A stretch of DNA of 64,000 nucleotides from UMGS1601 sp964617585 (GTDB lineage Bacteria; Bacillota; Clostridia; Oscillospirales; Ruminococcaceae), in contig CAZTXS010000006.1 in NCBI GenBank assembly GCA_964617585.1, positions 1 through 64,000 of the forward strand. The letters run 5' to 3'. Below the pieces are notes generated by a model that searched no databases, was not told where the DNA came from, and was given only the letters and a program-made list of their open reading frames with translations. Position numbers and translations under genes: made by a program. Shown piece after piece: positions 1 to 8,019 of the stretch; within the stretch, counting starts at the first letter, position 1; each line of letters begins with the position of its first letter.

Positions 1-273
1 GCTGTTGTTAAGGGCGAGAACGTTACTAAAGAAGGCGTCAACGCTGCAATGAAAGCTGCTGCGAGCGAATCATTCGGCTACAACGAGGATCCAATCGTTT
101 CATCAGACGTTATCGGAATGAGATACGGTTCACTTTTCGACGCTACTCAGACAATGGTTGCTGAAATAGGCGACGGTTTATATGAGGTTCAGGTTGTTTC
201 ATGGTATGACAACGAGAACTCATACACAAGCCAGATGGTAAGAACGATCAAGTACTTCGCAGAACTTGATTAA
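1..273 (+). CDS. gap: Glyceraldehyde-3-phosphate dehydrogenase, C-terminal part
   Basis: The reading frame is open from the first base, so only the last 90 residues are in the window. It matches the GAPDH catalytic-domain end: SSDVIGMRYGSLFDATQT is followed by the family signature WYDNENSYTSQMVRT. GAPDH is the glycolytic enzyme that oxidises glyceraldehyde-3-phosphate to 1,3-bisphosphoglycerate with NAD. The N-terminal NAD domain and the catalytic Cys lie upstream of the window. A clear intrinsic terminator follows about 45 nt after the stop, so this is the last gene of its transcript. No frameshift is visible. Identification is firm. Confidence 0.96.
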   Translation, partial: AVVKGENVTKEGVNAAMKAAASESFGYNEDPIVSSDVIGMRYGSLFDATQTMVAEIGDGLYEVQVVSWYDNENSYTSQMVRTIKYFAELD

Positions 274-318
274 TATCTGAAAAATAAAAAAATGCTTTTT
301 TGATAATTATAGCTTACA

Positions 319-353
319 AAAAAGGGCTTGCCTATTTAGGGTAAGCCCTTTTT
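319..353 (+). terminator. Intrinsic terminator of gap
   Basis: A 9-bp GC-rich stem (GGGCTTGCC at 324-332 pairs with GGTAAGCCC at 340-348, one G-T pair) has a 7-nt loop. It is extended by an A-run before and a T-run after, so it could also stop transcription coming from the other side. Confidence 0.9.
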
Positions 354-424
354 CTCTGCTTATTTATCATTTGAAAAACAGTCTGATTCAATAAACGGAG
401 CCGTCCCACTTTTACTTTTACCGA

Positions 425-482
425 CCTGCCGTTACTCAAGCTTTAACATTTTACAAACTCCCCAAAAGCGGACTGAGTTCAT
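425..482 (-). repeat. Family B repeat, copy 1
   Basis: About 58 nt are shared with 59041-59098 and 61853-61918. On the minus strand all three run TCAGTCYGCYTTT, then a GGAG-like run, TTGTRAAATGTTA and GAGTAA, ending near a GGCAG box. It begins right after the stop codon of the PAP2-M15 gene. In the other two copies the ends form an inverted repeat (CTGCCTTT/AAAGGCAG); here that pairing is degraded. Confidence 0.7.
432..482 (-). CDS. Candidate 16-residue micro-ORF inside family B copy 1
   Basis: On the minus strand the stop of the PAP2-M15 gene overlaps a textbook ribosome binding site, AAGGAGGTGACCC, followed at once by ATG and a 16-codon frame, MNSVRFWGVCKMLKLE, ending in TAA. Copy 3 reads a related peptide from a GTG start (SVCLWRACEMLRF). 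Copy 2 is open in the same frame (SVCLLGDCKMLGSE) but has no ATG, GTG or TTG start. The strong Shine-Dalgarno and stop-adjacent position suggest coupled translation, but an indel between copies means protein-level selection is not proven. No known family is recognised. It could simply be a structural repeat. Confidence 0.35.
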   Translation of the reverse strand: MNSVRFWGVCKMLKLE

Positions 483-494
483 GGGTCACCTCCT

Positions 495-1652
495 TCAAGC
501 GTCACGCTTATAAAAATGCTGATAATCCTTTGAATCCTTCCAGTGTCCTCCCCATTTGAAACCATATTTTTTGAAAACCTTATAGCAATAGTCATGCTCG
601 TCAATTTTGTAGTTAAAATCCCGACTTCTGTCAGCATAAGGCTCCGCCGCAGCGGGCATAACCCTTCCGCCGGCGATATAGGGATTATATAACGGGTTAA
701 TATCAATCGCCAAGCCCAGCGAGTGCATAGAAAGCTCATTGGTATGAGCTACATTTCTGTAACAGAAGCATGAAGAATTATTGTCGGTCATTGATTTTTC
801 GTCATCAGCGCCGTAATTGTCGATAAGTCTTATTTTTTCTATCATATACCTGTGGTCGTAAAGCTTTTTAAAAATCCTGCAAAGATCCCTTGCGATAAGC
901 CGATTACATATAATCTCCCCTACCTTAGGCTCGCAGTCAAAGCCGAAATAGAGAACGTTCAGATAAAAAAGCTCTCCCCTTGTGAGCTTGCAGTCGTTTT
1001 TTTCGGCCGATTCTTTGTCGGGATAAGATTTTCCCTGCATTATGTTCCAAATCTTATCGGGAACAGGCTCATAAGTAAAACCGTTTGAAAAGCTTTTTTT
1101 GCCGTTCACTTTAAGAAGTCTGCTTTTACGGAGCTTATTAAATATCTTGTTAAATGCAAACCATACAATAAGCGCTATAATTACTCCCTCAACGGCTCCG
1201 ACAAGAATATCGCTCGGGTAATGCACACAGAAATAAATTCGTGAAAAAGCAATAATCGAGGCAACTACTAAGCCAACAGCTCCGATTTTTTTATTCGCCT
1301 TAAGCAAGACGGCCGCCGCCGCAAACGAAACAGACGTATGCCCCGACGGGAAAGAAGTTCCTGAAGGTTTTGAAATAATAATTTTCAACTCTTCATTAGA
1401 AACAAAAGGTCTCGCCCTGTCAAAAATATTTTTCAAAACATAATTGTTCAGCAAAGAGGTTATTCCGATTGCGATAAGAAGAATAAAACCCGCTTTTCTT
1501 GTTTTTCTGAACAGCGTCAAAACAAGTCCGCAGATTATCCATATAGCAGCGCAGTATTGGCTGAAAAACAAAAAAAAGTCATTAAAAAACTCGGTTCTGA
1601 CAGAAACCAAGAAATTTAAAATGCCGTTATCTATATTAAGTATCGTATTCAT
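495..1652 (-). CDS. Membrane PAP2 phosphatase fused to M15-type peptidase
   Basis: This is a 385-residue protein of two parts. Residues 1 to about 185 are a multi-pass PAP2 lipid phosphatase with all three motifs: KNIFDRARP (~74-82), the PSGHT box (~100-104) and SRIYFCVHYPSD (~136-147). That family includes undecaprenyl-pyrophosphate phosphatases. Residues ~200-385 match zinc D-Ala-D-Ala/L-Ala-D-Glu peptidases of the M15 (VanY-like) type, with the zinc-site motifs SMHSLGLAIDIN (~313-324) and GGHW..DYQHFY (~370-382). The ATG at 1652 follows GGGGGA at good spacing. The likely role is recycling the lipid carrier while trimming peptidoglycan at the membrane. Each domain is clear; the joint role is inferred. 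Confidence 0.85.
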   Translation of the reverse strand: MNTILNIDNGILNFLVSVRTEFFNDFFLFFSQYCAAIWIICGLVLTLFRKTRKAGFILLIAIGITSLLNNYVLKNIFDRARPFVSNEELKIIISKPSGTSFPSGHTSVSFAAAAVLLKANKKIGAVGLVVASIIAFSRIYFCVHYPSDILVGAVEGVIIALIVWFAFNKIFNKLRKSRLLKVNGKKSFSNGFTYEPVPDKIWNIMQGKSYPDKESAEKNDCKLTRGELFYLNVLYFGFDCEPKVGEIICNRLIARDLCRIFKKLYDHRYMIEKIRLIDNYGADDEKSMTDNNSSCFCYRNVAHTNELSMHSLGLAIDINPLYNPYIAGGRVMPAAAEPYADRSRDFNYKIDEHDYCYKVFKKYGFKWGGHWKDSKDYQHFYKRDA

Positions 1653-1720
1653 ATGAAAATTCCCCCGTACTGAAATTAAATTACCGACGATTAAAAAAAT
1701 CTTTTATTGTTCTCATAATA

Positions 1721-1781
1721 ATCATAGCATAAAACGCATACATCCGCAAGTGTTGATTAGATTTGGTTTTAATGGTATAAT
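1721..1781. promoter_or_regulatory. Divergent promoters
   Basis: On the plus strand TTGATT (1753-1758), a 17-nt spacer and TATAAT (1776-1781) face the ABC exporter genes. On the minus strand TTGCGG (1749-1744), 17 nt and TATGAT (1726-1721) face the PAP2-M15 gene. Confidence 0.7.
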
Positions 1782-1840
1782 AATCATGTGAATTCTTCTG
1801 ATTCACGGCTTAAACACATTTAAAATTCGGAGATTTATAT

Positions 1841-3586
1841 ATGTTCAGACTTGCAAAATTTTTAAAAAACTATAAGCTTCAAAGTATTCTGGGACCGCTT
1901 TTTAAGATGACCGAAGCTGCATTTGAGCTTTTAGTTCCTATTGTAATGCAGAGAATCATTGATATAGGTATTCATAACGGTGATAAAGCTTATATTTACA
2001 AAATGGGAGCTGTTTTGATTCTTCTTGGATTGCTCGGGCTTATAAGCTCGCTTACCGCTCAATATTTCGCCGCAAGAGCTTCTATGGGCTTTGGAACTGC
2101 GCTCAGAACCGCTCTCTTTTCTCATATAAACAAGTTTTCTCATAACGAGCTTGACAAGGTTGGAATAAACACTCTCATAACAAGAGTTACGTCCGACATA
2201 AACCAAACGCAGACGGGAGTAAATATGATTCTAAGGCTTTTTCTGCGTTCGCCGTTTATAGTTATAGGCGCAATATTTATGGCTTTCACCATAAATGTCA
2301 AACTGACTTTGATTTTCCTTCTTTTCACACCTGTAATTGCTTTCGTAATATATATTATCATGTCGAAAACAATTCCGATTTATAAAACGGTTCAGAAAAA
2401 TCAGGATGAAATCTCAACCATTACCCGTGAAAATTTATCGGGAATAAGAGTAATAAGAGCTTTTTCAAAGGAAAAGCACGAACAAAAGAAATTTGCAAAC
2501 ACAAGCGAGAACCTTTTAAACGAACAGCTTTCGGCAGGACGCATATCGGCTCTTCTGAACCCTGCGACATACGTTTTAGTCAACATTGCGACGATTCTTA
2601 TAATCTGGTTCGGCGGGATTTTCACCTTTAACGGTATTATAACTCAGGGTCAGGTCATTGCGCTTGTAAACTATATGTCGCAGATTTTACTCGCTTTGGT
2701 TGCGCTTGCAAATCTTATAGTTATAATAACCAAGGCCCAGGCTTCCGCCTTAAGAATAAACGACGTTTTTGATATTAAGCCGGGACTTACGGACGACGGC
2801 GCTGTATTTGACAGCGTTGAAAAAACAAGCGGCAAAAAAGCTCCTAAAATCGAATACAAAAACGTATGCTATTCATATTATGAAACCGCTGAGAAATACG
2901 CTTTGAAAAATATTAGCTTCAAAGCCTTCGCCGGAGATACGGTAGGAATAATCGGAGGAACAGGCTCGGGTAAGTCAACTCTTATAAGCCTTATGCCCAG
3001 ATTTTTCGACGTTTCCGAGGGTGAAGTCCTGCTTGACGGAAATAATATTAAAGACTACACCTTTAAAGCTCTGAGGAAAATCATCAGCGTCGTCGCACAA
3101 AAAACGATTCTCTTTAAAGGCACTATCAGGGATAACGTTAAATGGGGGAAAAAAGACGCTTCGGATGAGGAAATCATAAAAGCTTTAAAGGACTCTCAAG
3201 CTTATGAGTTTGTCAAAGAAAAAGGGCTTGATTTTGAACTGACCCAAGGAGGAAAAAACCTGTCCGGAGGTCAGCGTCAAAGGCTTTCTATAGCAAGAGC
3301 ATTGGTCGCTCAGCCTGAAGTTCTGATATTGGACGACAGCTCAAGCGCTCTCGACTTTTCAACCGACGCAAAGCTCCGCATGGCTTTGAGAAAAAGCAGC
3401 GAAGGCAGAACTACTTTCATAGTATCTCAGAGGGCGTCCGCCATAAAAGACGCTGATTTTATTATAGTTCTTGATAACGGAGAAATCGCCGGAATCGGAA
3501 AACACAGCGAGCTTTTGAAAACCTGCAAAGTCTATATTGAAATTTGCCGCTCGCAGCTTTCTGAATCTGAGCTTAAAGAAAAATAA
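1841..3586 (+). CDS. ABC exporter half-transporter with degenerate ATP site
   Basis: This 581-residue half-transporter has an N-terminal six-helix membrane domain (about 1-310) and a C-terminal ATPase domain. Walker A GGTGSGKST lies near 370 and a perfect signature LSGGQRQR near 473. The residue after Walker B is Asp rather than the catalytic Glu (LILDDSSSALD), and the H-loop His is Gln (VSQRAS). This is the degenerate pattern of one partner in heterodimeric exporters of the BmrCD/TM287-288 type. The partner gene starts 24 nt downstream. The substrate cannot be read from the sequence; drugs, peptides or lipids are all possible. Confidence 0.92.
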   Translation: MFRLAKFLKNYKLQSILGPLFKMTEAAFELLVPIVMQRIIDIGIHNGDKAYIYKMGAVLILLGLLGLISSLTAQYFAARASMGFGTALRTALFSHINKFSHNELDKVGINTLITRVTSDINQTQTGVNMILRLFLRSPFIVIGAIFMAFTINVKLTLIFLLFTPVIAFVIYIIMSKTIPIYKTVQKNQDEISTITRENLSGIRVIRAFSKEKHEQKKFANTSENLLNEQLSAGRISALLNPATYVLVNIATILIIWFGGIFTFNGIITQGQVIALVNYMSQILLALVALANLIVIITKAQASALRINDVFDIKPGLTDDGAVFDSVEKTSGKKAPKIEYKNVCYSYYETAEKYALKNISFKAFAGDTVGIIGGTGSGKSTLISLMPRFFDVSEGEVLLDGNNIKDYTFKALRKIISVVAQKTILFKGTIRDNVKWGKKDASDEEIIKALKDSQAYEFVKEKGLDFELTQGGKNLSGGQRQRLSIARALVAQPEVLILDDSSSALDFSTDAKLRMALRKSSEGRTTFIVSQRASAIKDADFIIVLDNGEIAGIGKHSELLKTCKVYIEICRSQLSESELKEK

Positions 3587-3610
3587 TTTAAACTTTTAAG
3601 AGGAAAAAAT

Positions 3611-5377
3611 ATGAAGATTAAAACAGAAGCTTCGTCTAATAACACCAAGGAGATAGTTAAAAAGCTTTTCAAGTATATTGCTCCCTATAGAAAATATCTC
3701 ATTTCAGCTCTGCTGTTATCTGTTGTTACAGTGGCGCTTACACTTTGGGTCCCCGTATTAACGGGTGATGCAATCGACTTTATAGTTTCAAAGGGAAACG
3801 TTAATTTTGAAAGCTTAAAAACTATTATTTTAAAAATTATAATTGCTGTAACTATAACGTCCGCCGCTCAATGGCTTATGAACTTATGCACCAATAAGCT
3901 TACCTACTATACGGTCAGGGATATAAGACTTGACGCATTCGCCAAGCTTGAAAAAGTTCCTATAAGCTATGTTGACAAATCGTCGCAGGGTGATCTGATC
4001 AGCCGTATTGTCACAGATATAGACCTTGTTTCAGACGGTCTTTTAATGGGCTTCACTCAGCTTTTTTCAGGAGTTGTTACAATACTGGCAACCATAGGCT
4101 TTATGATTTCCATTAACCCGGTTATTTCGCTTATCGTGATTCTTATAACTCCCCTGTCGTTTTTCGCAGCGTCTTTTATAGCTAAAAGAACTTTCAATAT
4201 GTTTCAGGCTCAGTCAATTAAAAGAGGAGAAATGACAAGTCATATAAACGAAATGATAACAGGTCAGAAAATTGTAAAAGCATATTCTCACGAAGAAGAA
4301 TCGATGACTCAGTTTGAAAATATAAACGGCGAGTTAGAAACAGTCGGAGTTAAAGCTCTTTTCTTCTCATCCATAACAAATCCTGTTACAAGATTTATAA
4401 ACGGTCTTGTATACGCAGCGGTAGGAATTTTCGGAGCAGTTTCCGTTATAAACGGATATATAAGCGTCGGACAGCTTTCTGCTTTTCTGACCTATGCAAA
4501 TCAATACACCAAGCCGTTTAATGAAATCTCCGGCGTTATTACCGAGCTTCAGTCGGCCTTTGCTTCGGCAAAACGCGTGTTTGAAATTATCGAAGCCGAA
4601 GAAGAACAAAGCGATTCTAAGCTTTTGGAATTTGAAAACACAGACAGAACAATAAAGCTTGAAAATGTATTTTTCAGCTATTCGCCTGATAAGCCTTTGA
4701 TTGAAAACCTAAACCTTGACGTAAAACAAGGCGAGCGGATTGCCATTGTCGGTCCTACCGGCTGCGGAAAAACAACGCTGATTAATCTTCTCATGAGGTT
4801 CTATGACGTTTCAGACGGAAGCATAAAGCTAAGCGGAAAAAATATCAACGACATCAAACGCAGAAGCCTGCGTCAATGCTTTGGCATGGTGCTTCAGGAA
4901 ACATGGCTGTCAAAAGGCACTATAAGGGAAAACATAGCTTTCGGTAAGCCTGACGCCACCGATGAAGAAATTATCGCCGCAGCTAAAAACGCCTATGCTC
5001 ACAGCTTTATTCAGAGGCTTCCTCAAGGCTATGACACAATGGTTTCTGACGACAGCGAAAATCTTTCTAGCGGTCAGAAACAGCTTCTTTGCATAGCTCG
5101 TGTAATGCTGACGCTTCCTCCTATGCTTATACTTGACGAGGCTACCTCAAATATCGATACCAGAACGGAGAAAAACATTCAGTCTGCTTTTGAAAAAATG
5201 CTTAAAGGAAGAACAAGCTTTATCGTAGCTCACCGCTTATCTACCATCAAGAATTCTGACTGCATATTGGTTATGGACAAAGGTCATATAATTGAACAAG
5301 GAAATCACGAAGAGCTTCTTGCTAAAAACGGCTTTTACTCTAAGCTTTATCACAGTCAGTTCGCCCAAACAAATTAG
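3611..5377 (+). CDS. ABC exporter half-transporter with competent ATP site
   Basis: This 588-residue partner of the preceding gene has a six-helix membrane domain followed by an ATPase domain. Walker A is GPTGCGKTT (~380), Walker B with catalytic Glu is LILDEATSNID (~508), and the H-loop is VAHRLSTIK (~539). Its own signature is weakened to LSSGQ (~485). In a heterodimer its Walker motifs pair with the intact LSGGQ of the other subunit to give one working site, while the second site is inactive on both sides. AGAGG lies before the ATG. A terminator follows directly, so the pair forms a two-gene operon. Confidence 0.93.
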   Translation: MKIKTEASSNNTKEIVKKLFKYIAPYRKYLISALLLSVVTVALTLWVPVLTGDAIDFIVSKGNVNFESLKTIILKIIIAVTITSAAQWLMNLCTNKLTYYTVRDIRLDAFAKLEKVPISYVDKSSQGDLISRIVTDIDLVSDGLLMGFTQLFSGVVTILATIGFMISINPVISLIVILITPLSFFAASFIAKRTFNMFQAQSIKRGEMTSHINEMITGQKIVKAYSHEEESMTQFENINGELETVGVKALFFSSITNPVTRFINGLVYAAVGIFGAVSVINGYISVGQLSAFLTYANQYTKPFNEISGVITELQSAFASAKRVFEIIEAEEEQSDSKLLEFENTDRTIKLENVFFSYSPDKPLIENLNLDVKQGERIAIVGPTGCGKTTLINLLMRFYDVSDGSIKLSGKNINDIKRRSLRQCFGMVLQETWLSKGTIRENIAFGKPDATDEEIIAAAKNAYAHSFIQRLPQGYDTMVSDDSENLSSGQKQLLCIARVMLTLPPMLILDEATSNIDTRTEKNIQSAFEKMLKGRTSFIVAHRLSTIKNSDCILVMDKGHIIEQGNHEELLAKNGFYSKLYHSQFAQTN

Positions 5378-5399
5378 TTCAGATTAACTTTCATATATA

Positions 5400-5450
5400 A
5401 AAAAATACCGCTTTGAAATTTACATTAGTAAAAATCAAGCGGTATTTTTT
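5400..5450 (+). terminator. Terminator of the ABC exporter operon
   Basis: AAAAATACCGCTTTGA pairs with TCAAGCGGTATTTTTT across a short AT-rich loop, 23 nt after the stop codon, and ends in a T-run. Confidence 0.85.
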
Positions 5451-5459
5451 AATCAGTAT

Positions 5460-5600
5460 TTCAATAAGGGCTTGCCCGTCATTCAACGTGGCAAGGGTCG
5501 GTATTGCCGACCGGCCGTTCAGTAAGGGATTGTATCCCGCTGCTGAACGGGTAATGGAACCCGCCGCCTATAGAGGCGGGGGACATCTTGCCTTAGTTAT
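5460..5600 (+). repeat. Family A repeat, copy 1 (long form)
   Basis: The 141-nt element has left end TTCAATAAGGGCTTGCCCGT and right end CATCTTGCCTTAGTTAT. It holds three hairpins: GGTCGG/CCGACC, CCGTTCAG/CTGAACGG (with inner GGGAT/ATCCC) and CCGCCT/AGGCGG. The right end touches the stop codon of the minus-strand gene at 5600. Confidence 0.85.
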
Positions 5601-6691
5601 TATTTTCTTCTTATTGTTAAGCTCTTCAATGCGTTTGTGAATCTCTCGTTATCATAGCTGTAGGAAAAGCCTTTTTGACCCAACACGCAATATTTTTCAC
5701 ATATGTAATCCTTTGACCTTGCGCCTGTGCCGTGGTATCTTTGCGAAACTTTAGTCTTATATACCTTTCCCCCGCAAGAGATTTTCATATTTTTTGAAAT
5801 ACTTAGCTTAGGATTCACCTTTGAAGCGGATTTATTGTTTTTACTGATTACCCTGTTCCATGCAGCAAGAGCCGTAAGGTTTCCTTTTGCCTTTACATTA
5901 CCGCCGGATATTTTAAAATCCTTTTTTGCAACACAGCCAATGCCATAACTATCTTTTGCCTTATTGTTTGAAAATCCTCTCAGCTTTCCGCCGCTGACAT
6001 AAATGCTTCCGTCGCTCCAGATTCCGTAAGAAGTCTTTCCTTTAGCTCTTCCTTTTATACAGCCGCCGCTCACATAAATTGCCCTGCCTGCGAAAATTTC
6101 AATGGCATTGTCAACGCTTGAATCAGCCATAAGATTACCCTTGTAAACTCTGATGTTTCTTTCAACTTCTACTGCGCTGTCGCTCTTATGCTCCAAAGCA
6201 TAAAGCGAACCGCCGTTTATAGTCAATGACTTGTCAATAACGACAGGCGCTATCAGCTTTGATTTCGTTGAAGCATAAATACTTCCGCCGTGAATTATTA
6301 AATCGTTGTCGGTCGTCAAAGCCGTATCTAACTTGCTTTTTAAATTAAGAGTTCCTTTACCCTTAATAACCATACTTCCCTCGCACCAAAGCGAAACACG
6401 CTCTGAGAAAATGGAATTTTTCCCGTTGATTACAACCTTTGTACGATCGGGAACAATACAGCCGTACGCTTCATCGGTTTTGATTTTACAGTTGGTAAGA
6501 GTCAGAGTCCGGGTTTTTGAATCCCAGCTCCAGCCCTCTTTTTGAGAGCCTGCGTCCCGCTTTACCGATAAAACGCCGATAGGCATTTTATTTTTTGAAG
6601 TTGCAGCGTATGCAAACGGAGGATACGCCGTTATCAGCAATACAGCCGCAAATAGAGCGCAGGATAATCTCTTTAACTTATCGGTAAAAAT
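5600..6691 (-). CDS. Secreted protein with beta-helix-like repeats; start unclear
   Basis: The mature part has N-terminal GWSWDSKTRTLTLTNC, typical of Firmicutes secreted carbohydrate-binding/beta-helix proteins, then repeated short strands with glycine turns such as LTINGGSLYA, IYVSGGCIKG and FKISGGNVKA. A signal peptide (KLKRLSCALFAAVLLITAYPPFAYA) precedes it. No ATG, GTG or TTG lies in frame before the signal peptide except a TTG at 6640 that would cut the signal in half. Upstream the frame stays open to an AAAGGACGGGG ribosome site, where only ATA or ATT at 6694-6689 could serve. Alternatively an ATG at about 6712 is joined by a 1-nt frameshift. The function is unknown, probably surface or glycan binding. 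Its stop abuts repeat A1. Confidence 0.6.
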   Translation of the reverse strand: MFTDKLKRLSCALFAAVLLITAYPPFAYAATSKNKMPIGVLSVKRDAGSQKEGWSWDSKTRTLTLTNCKIKTDEAYGCIVPDRTKVVINGKNSIFSERVSLWCEGSMVIKGKGTLNLKSKLDTALTTDNDLIIHGGSIYASTKSKLIAPVVIDKSLTINGGSLYALEHKSDSAVEVERNIRVYKGNLMADSSVDNAIEIFAGRAIYVSGGCIKGRAKGKTSYGIWSDGSIYVSGGKLRGFSNNKAKDSYGIGCVAKKDFKISGGNVKAKGNLTALAAWNRVISKNNKSASKVNPKLSISKNMKISCGGKVYKTKVSQRYHGTGARSKDYICEKYCVLGQKGFSYSYDNERFTNALKSLTIRRK

Positions 6692-6802
6692 TATGACCCC
6701 GTCCTTTCATTTCATCTTTAATTGATTAAACTCAATTACTCCAAAATTTTTTGTTTTCAGAATTTAAAATTTATCGTTAACCAATCGATAAATCAGCTTT
6801 AA

Positions 6803-7807
6803 CTAGAAATTGTTCTTTATGAAATTCCAGCCGTCCGCTGTCATTTCATCTAAAGTATATTCAGCCTCCCAACCGAAAAGCTTTTTAGCCTTATCGGTAT
6901 TGGCATAGCAAGTAGCAATATCCCCTGCACGTCTTGGTTTTATCTCATAAGGAAGTTCTCTGCCGCAGGCTTTTTCAAAGCTGTGAAGAACATCAAGCAC
7001 GCTTGAACCTTTACCCGTACCAAGATTAACAGCCTCCACTCCCTTGTTTTTCAAGACATATTCAACCGCACACAAGTGACCCGAAGCCAAATCACAGACG
7101 TGAATATAATCCCTTACTCCGGTTCCGTCAGGAGTGTCGTAATCGTCGCCGAACACATTTAGCTGCGGAAGCTTGCCTACCGCTACCTTGCCTATATATG
7201 GCAGAAGATTGTTAGGAATTCCGTTAGGATCTTCACCGATAAGACCGCTCTTGTGCGCTCCGATTGGATTGAAATAACGAAGAAGCGAAACGCTCCAGTC
7301 ATTATCCGAAACATAAACGTCCTTTAATATCTGCTCAATCATAACCTTTGTGTATCCGTATGGATTTGTTGCCGAAGTAGGCATATCCTCAACAAACGGA
7401 ACAGAATTATTAAGTCCGTAAACAGTAGCAGATGAAGAGAAAACTATTTTTTTGCAATCGTGTTTTCTCATAGCCTCAATGAGCATAAGACTTCCGGTAA
7501 TGTTGTTATGATAGTATTCTATAGGCTTTTCAACCGACTCGCCCACAGCCTTTAAACCTGCAAAGTGAATAACTGCGTCAATCTTATTTTCATCGAATAT
7601 TTTTGAAATACCGTCAAGATTCAATAAATCCTCTTCGTAAAATTTAAAGTCCTTTCCCGTAATCTGCTTGATTTTATCCAAAACTTCAGGCTTTGAGTTA
7701 CAGAAATTATCTACAATAACAACATTATAGCCGTTTTCTAAAAGCTCTACTACTGTGTGGCTTCCGATAAAGCCTGCACCGCCTGTTACTAAGATTGTTT
7801 CCTTCAT
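6803..7807 (-). CDS. galE: UDP-glucose 4-epimerase
   Basis: This 334-residue extended short-chain dehydrogenase interconverts UDP-glucose and UDP-galactose using bound NAD. The nucleotide motif TGGAGFIGSH lies at residues 8-17. FSSSATVYG and the NPYGYTK segment carry the Ser and the catalytic Tyr-x3-Lys. LRYFNPIGAH and the C-terminal RRAGDIATCYAN are typical GalE blocks, and the length is normal. AAGGACGG precedes the ATG. It stands alone between convergent and divergent neighbours. It could supply UDP-galactose for surface glycans or serve the Leloir pathway; no other gal genes are near. Confidence 0.96.
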   Translation of the reverse strand: MKETILVTGGAGFIGSHTVVELLENGYNVVIVDNFCNSKPEVLDKIKQITGKDFKFYEEDLLNLDGISKIFDENKIDAVIHFAGLKAVGESVEKPIEYYHNNITGSLMLIEAMRKHDCKKIVFSSSATVYGLNNSVPFVEDMPTSATNPYGYTKVMIEQILKDVYVSDNDWSVSLLRYFNPIGAHKSGLIGEDPNGIPNNLLPYIGKVAVGKLPQLNVFGDDYDTPDGTGVRDYIHVCDLASGHLCAVEYVLKNKGVEAVNLGTGKGSSVLDVLHSFEKACGRELPYEIKPRRAGDIATCYANTDKAKKLFGWEAEYTLDEMTADGWNFIKNNF

Positions 7808-7938
7808 AAAAACATCCGTCCTTTTTTCCGATTTGACAATAATAAAGTATGCTTGTCTGTCAATATTTTAACATATATATCCGAACTTTGCAACATGCGC
7901 TTCTTGACGCAATATGTCGACCTTCTTATAAAAATAAA

Positions 7939-7968
7939 AAGCGAACCGTATGAACACACGATTCGCTG
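7939..7968 (-). terminator. Terminator of the acidic-repeat lipoprotein gene
   Basis: On the minus strand AGCGAATCGT pairs with ACGGTTCGCT and is followed by TTTTTATTTTT. Repeat A2 lies between the gene's stop codon and this terminator. Confidence 0.75.
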
Positions 7969-7977
7969 AAAATTTTA

Positions 7978-8019
7978 TTCAATAAGGGGCTTGCCCGTTA
8001 TTCAACGTAGCGAGGGTCG
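7978..8019 (+). repeat. Family A repeat, copy 2 (left half only)
   Basis: TTCAATAAGGGGCTTGCCCG and the next 22 nt match the left end of the family; similarity stops after GAGGGTCG. The minus-strand gene runs into it: its last six codons (DPRYVE) and the TAA are repeat sequence. Confidence 0.75.

Noticed and set aside
324..348. gap terminator as a family A repeat copy (shares AAGGGCTTGCC)
   Set aside because: Only about 11 nt match and the rest is a simple stem-loop; the likeness is probably chance.
495..1652. Separate PAP2 and VanY genes rather than a fusion
   Set aside because: One frame runs through both domains with no stop or internal ribosome site, and both motif sets are in that frame.
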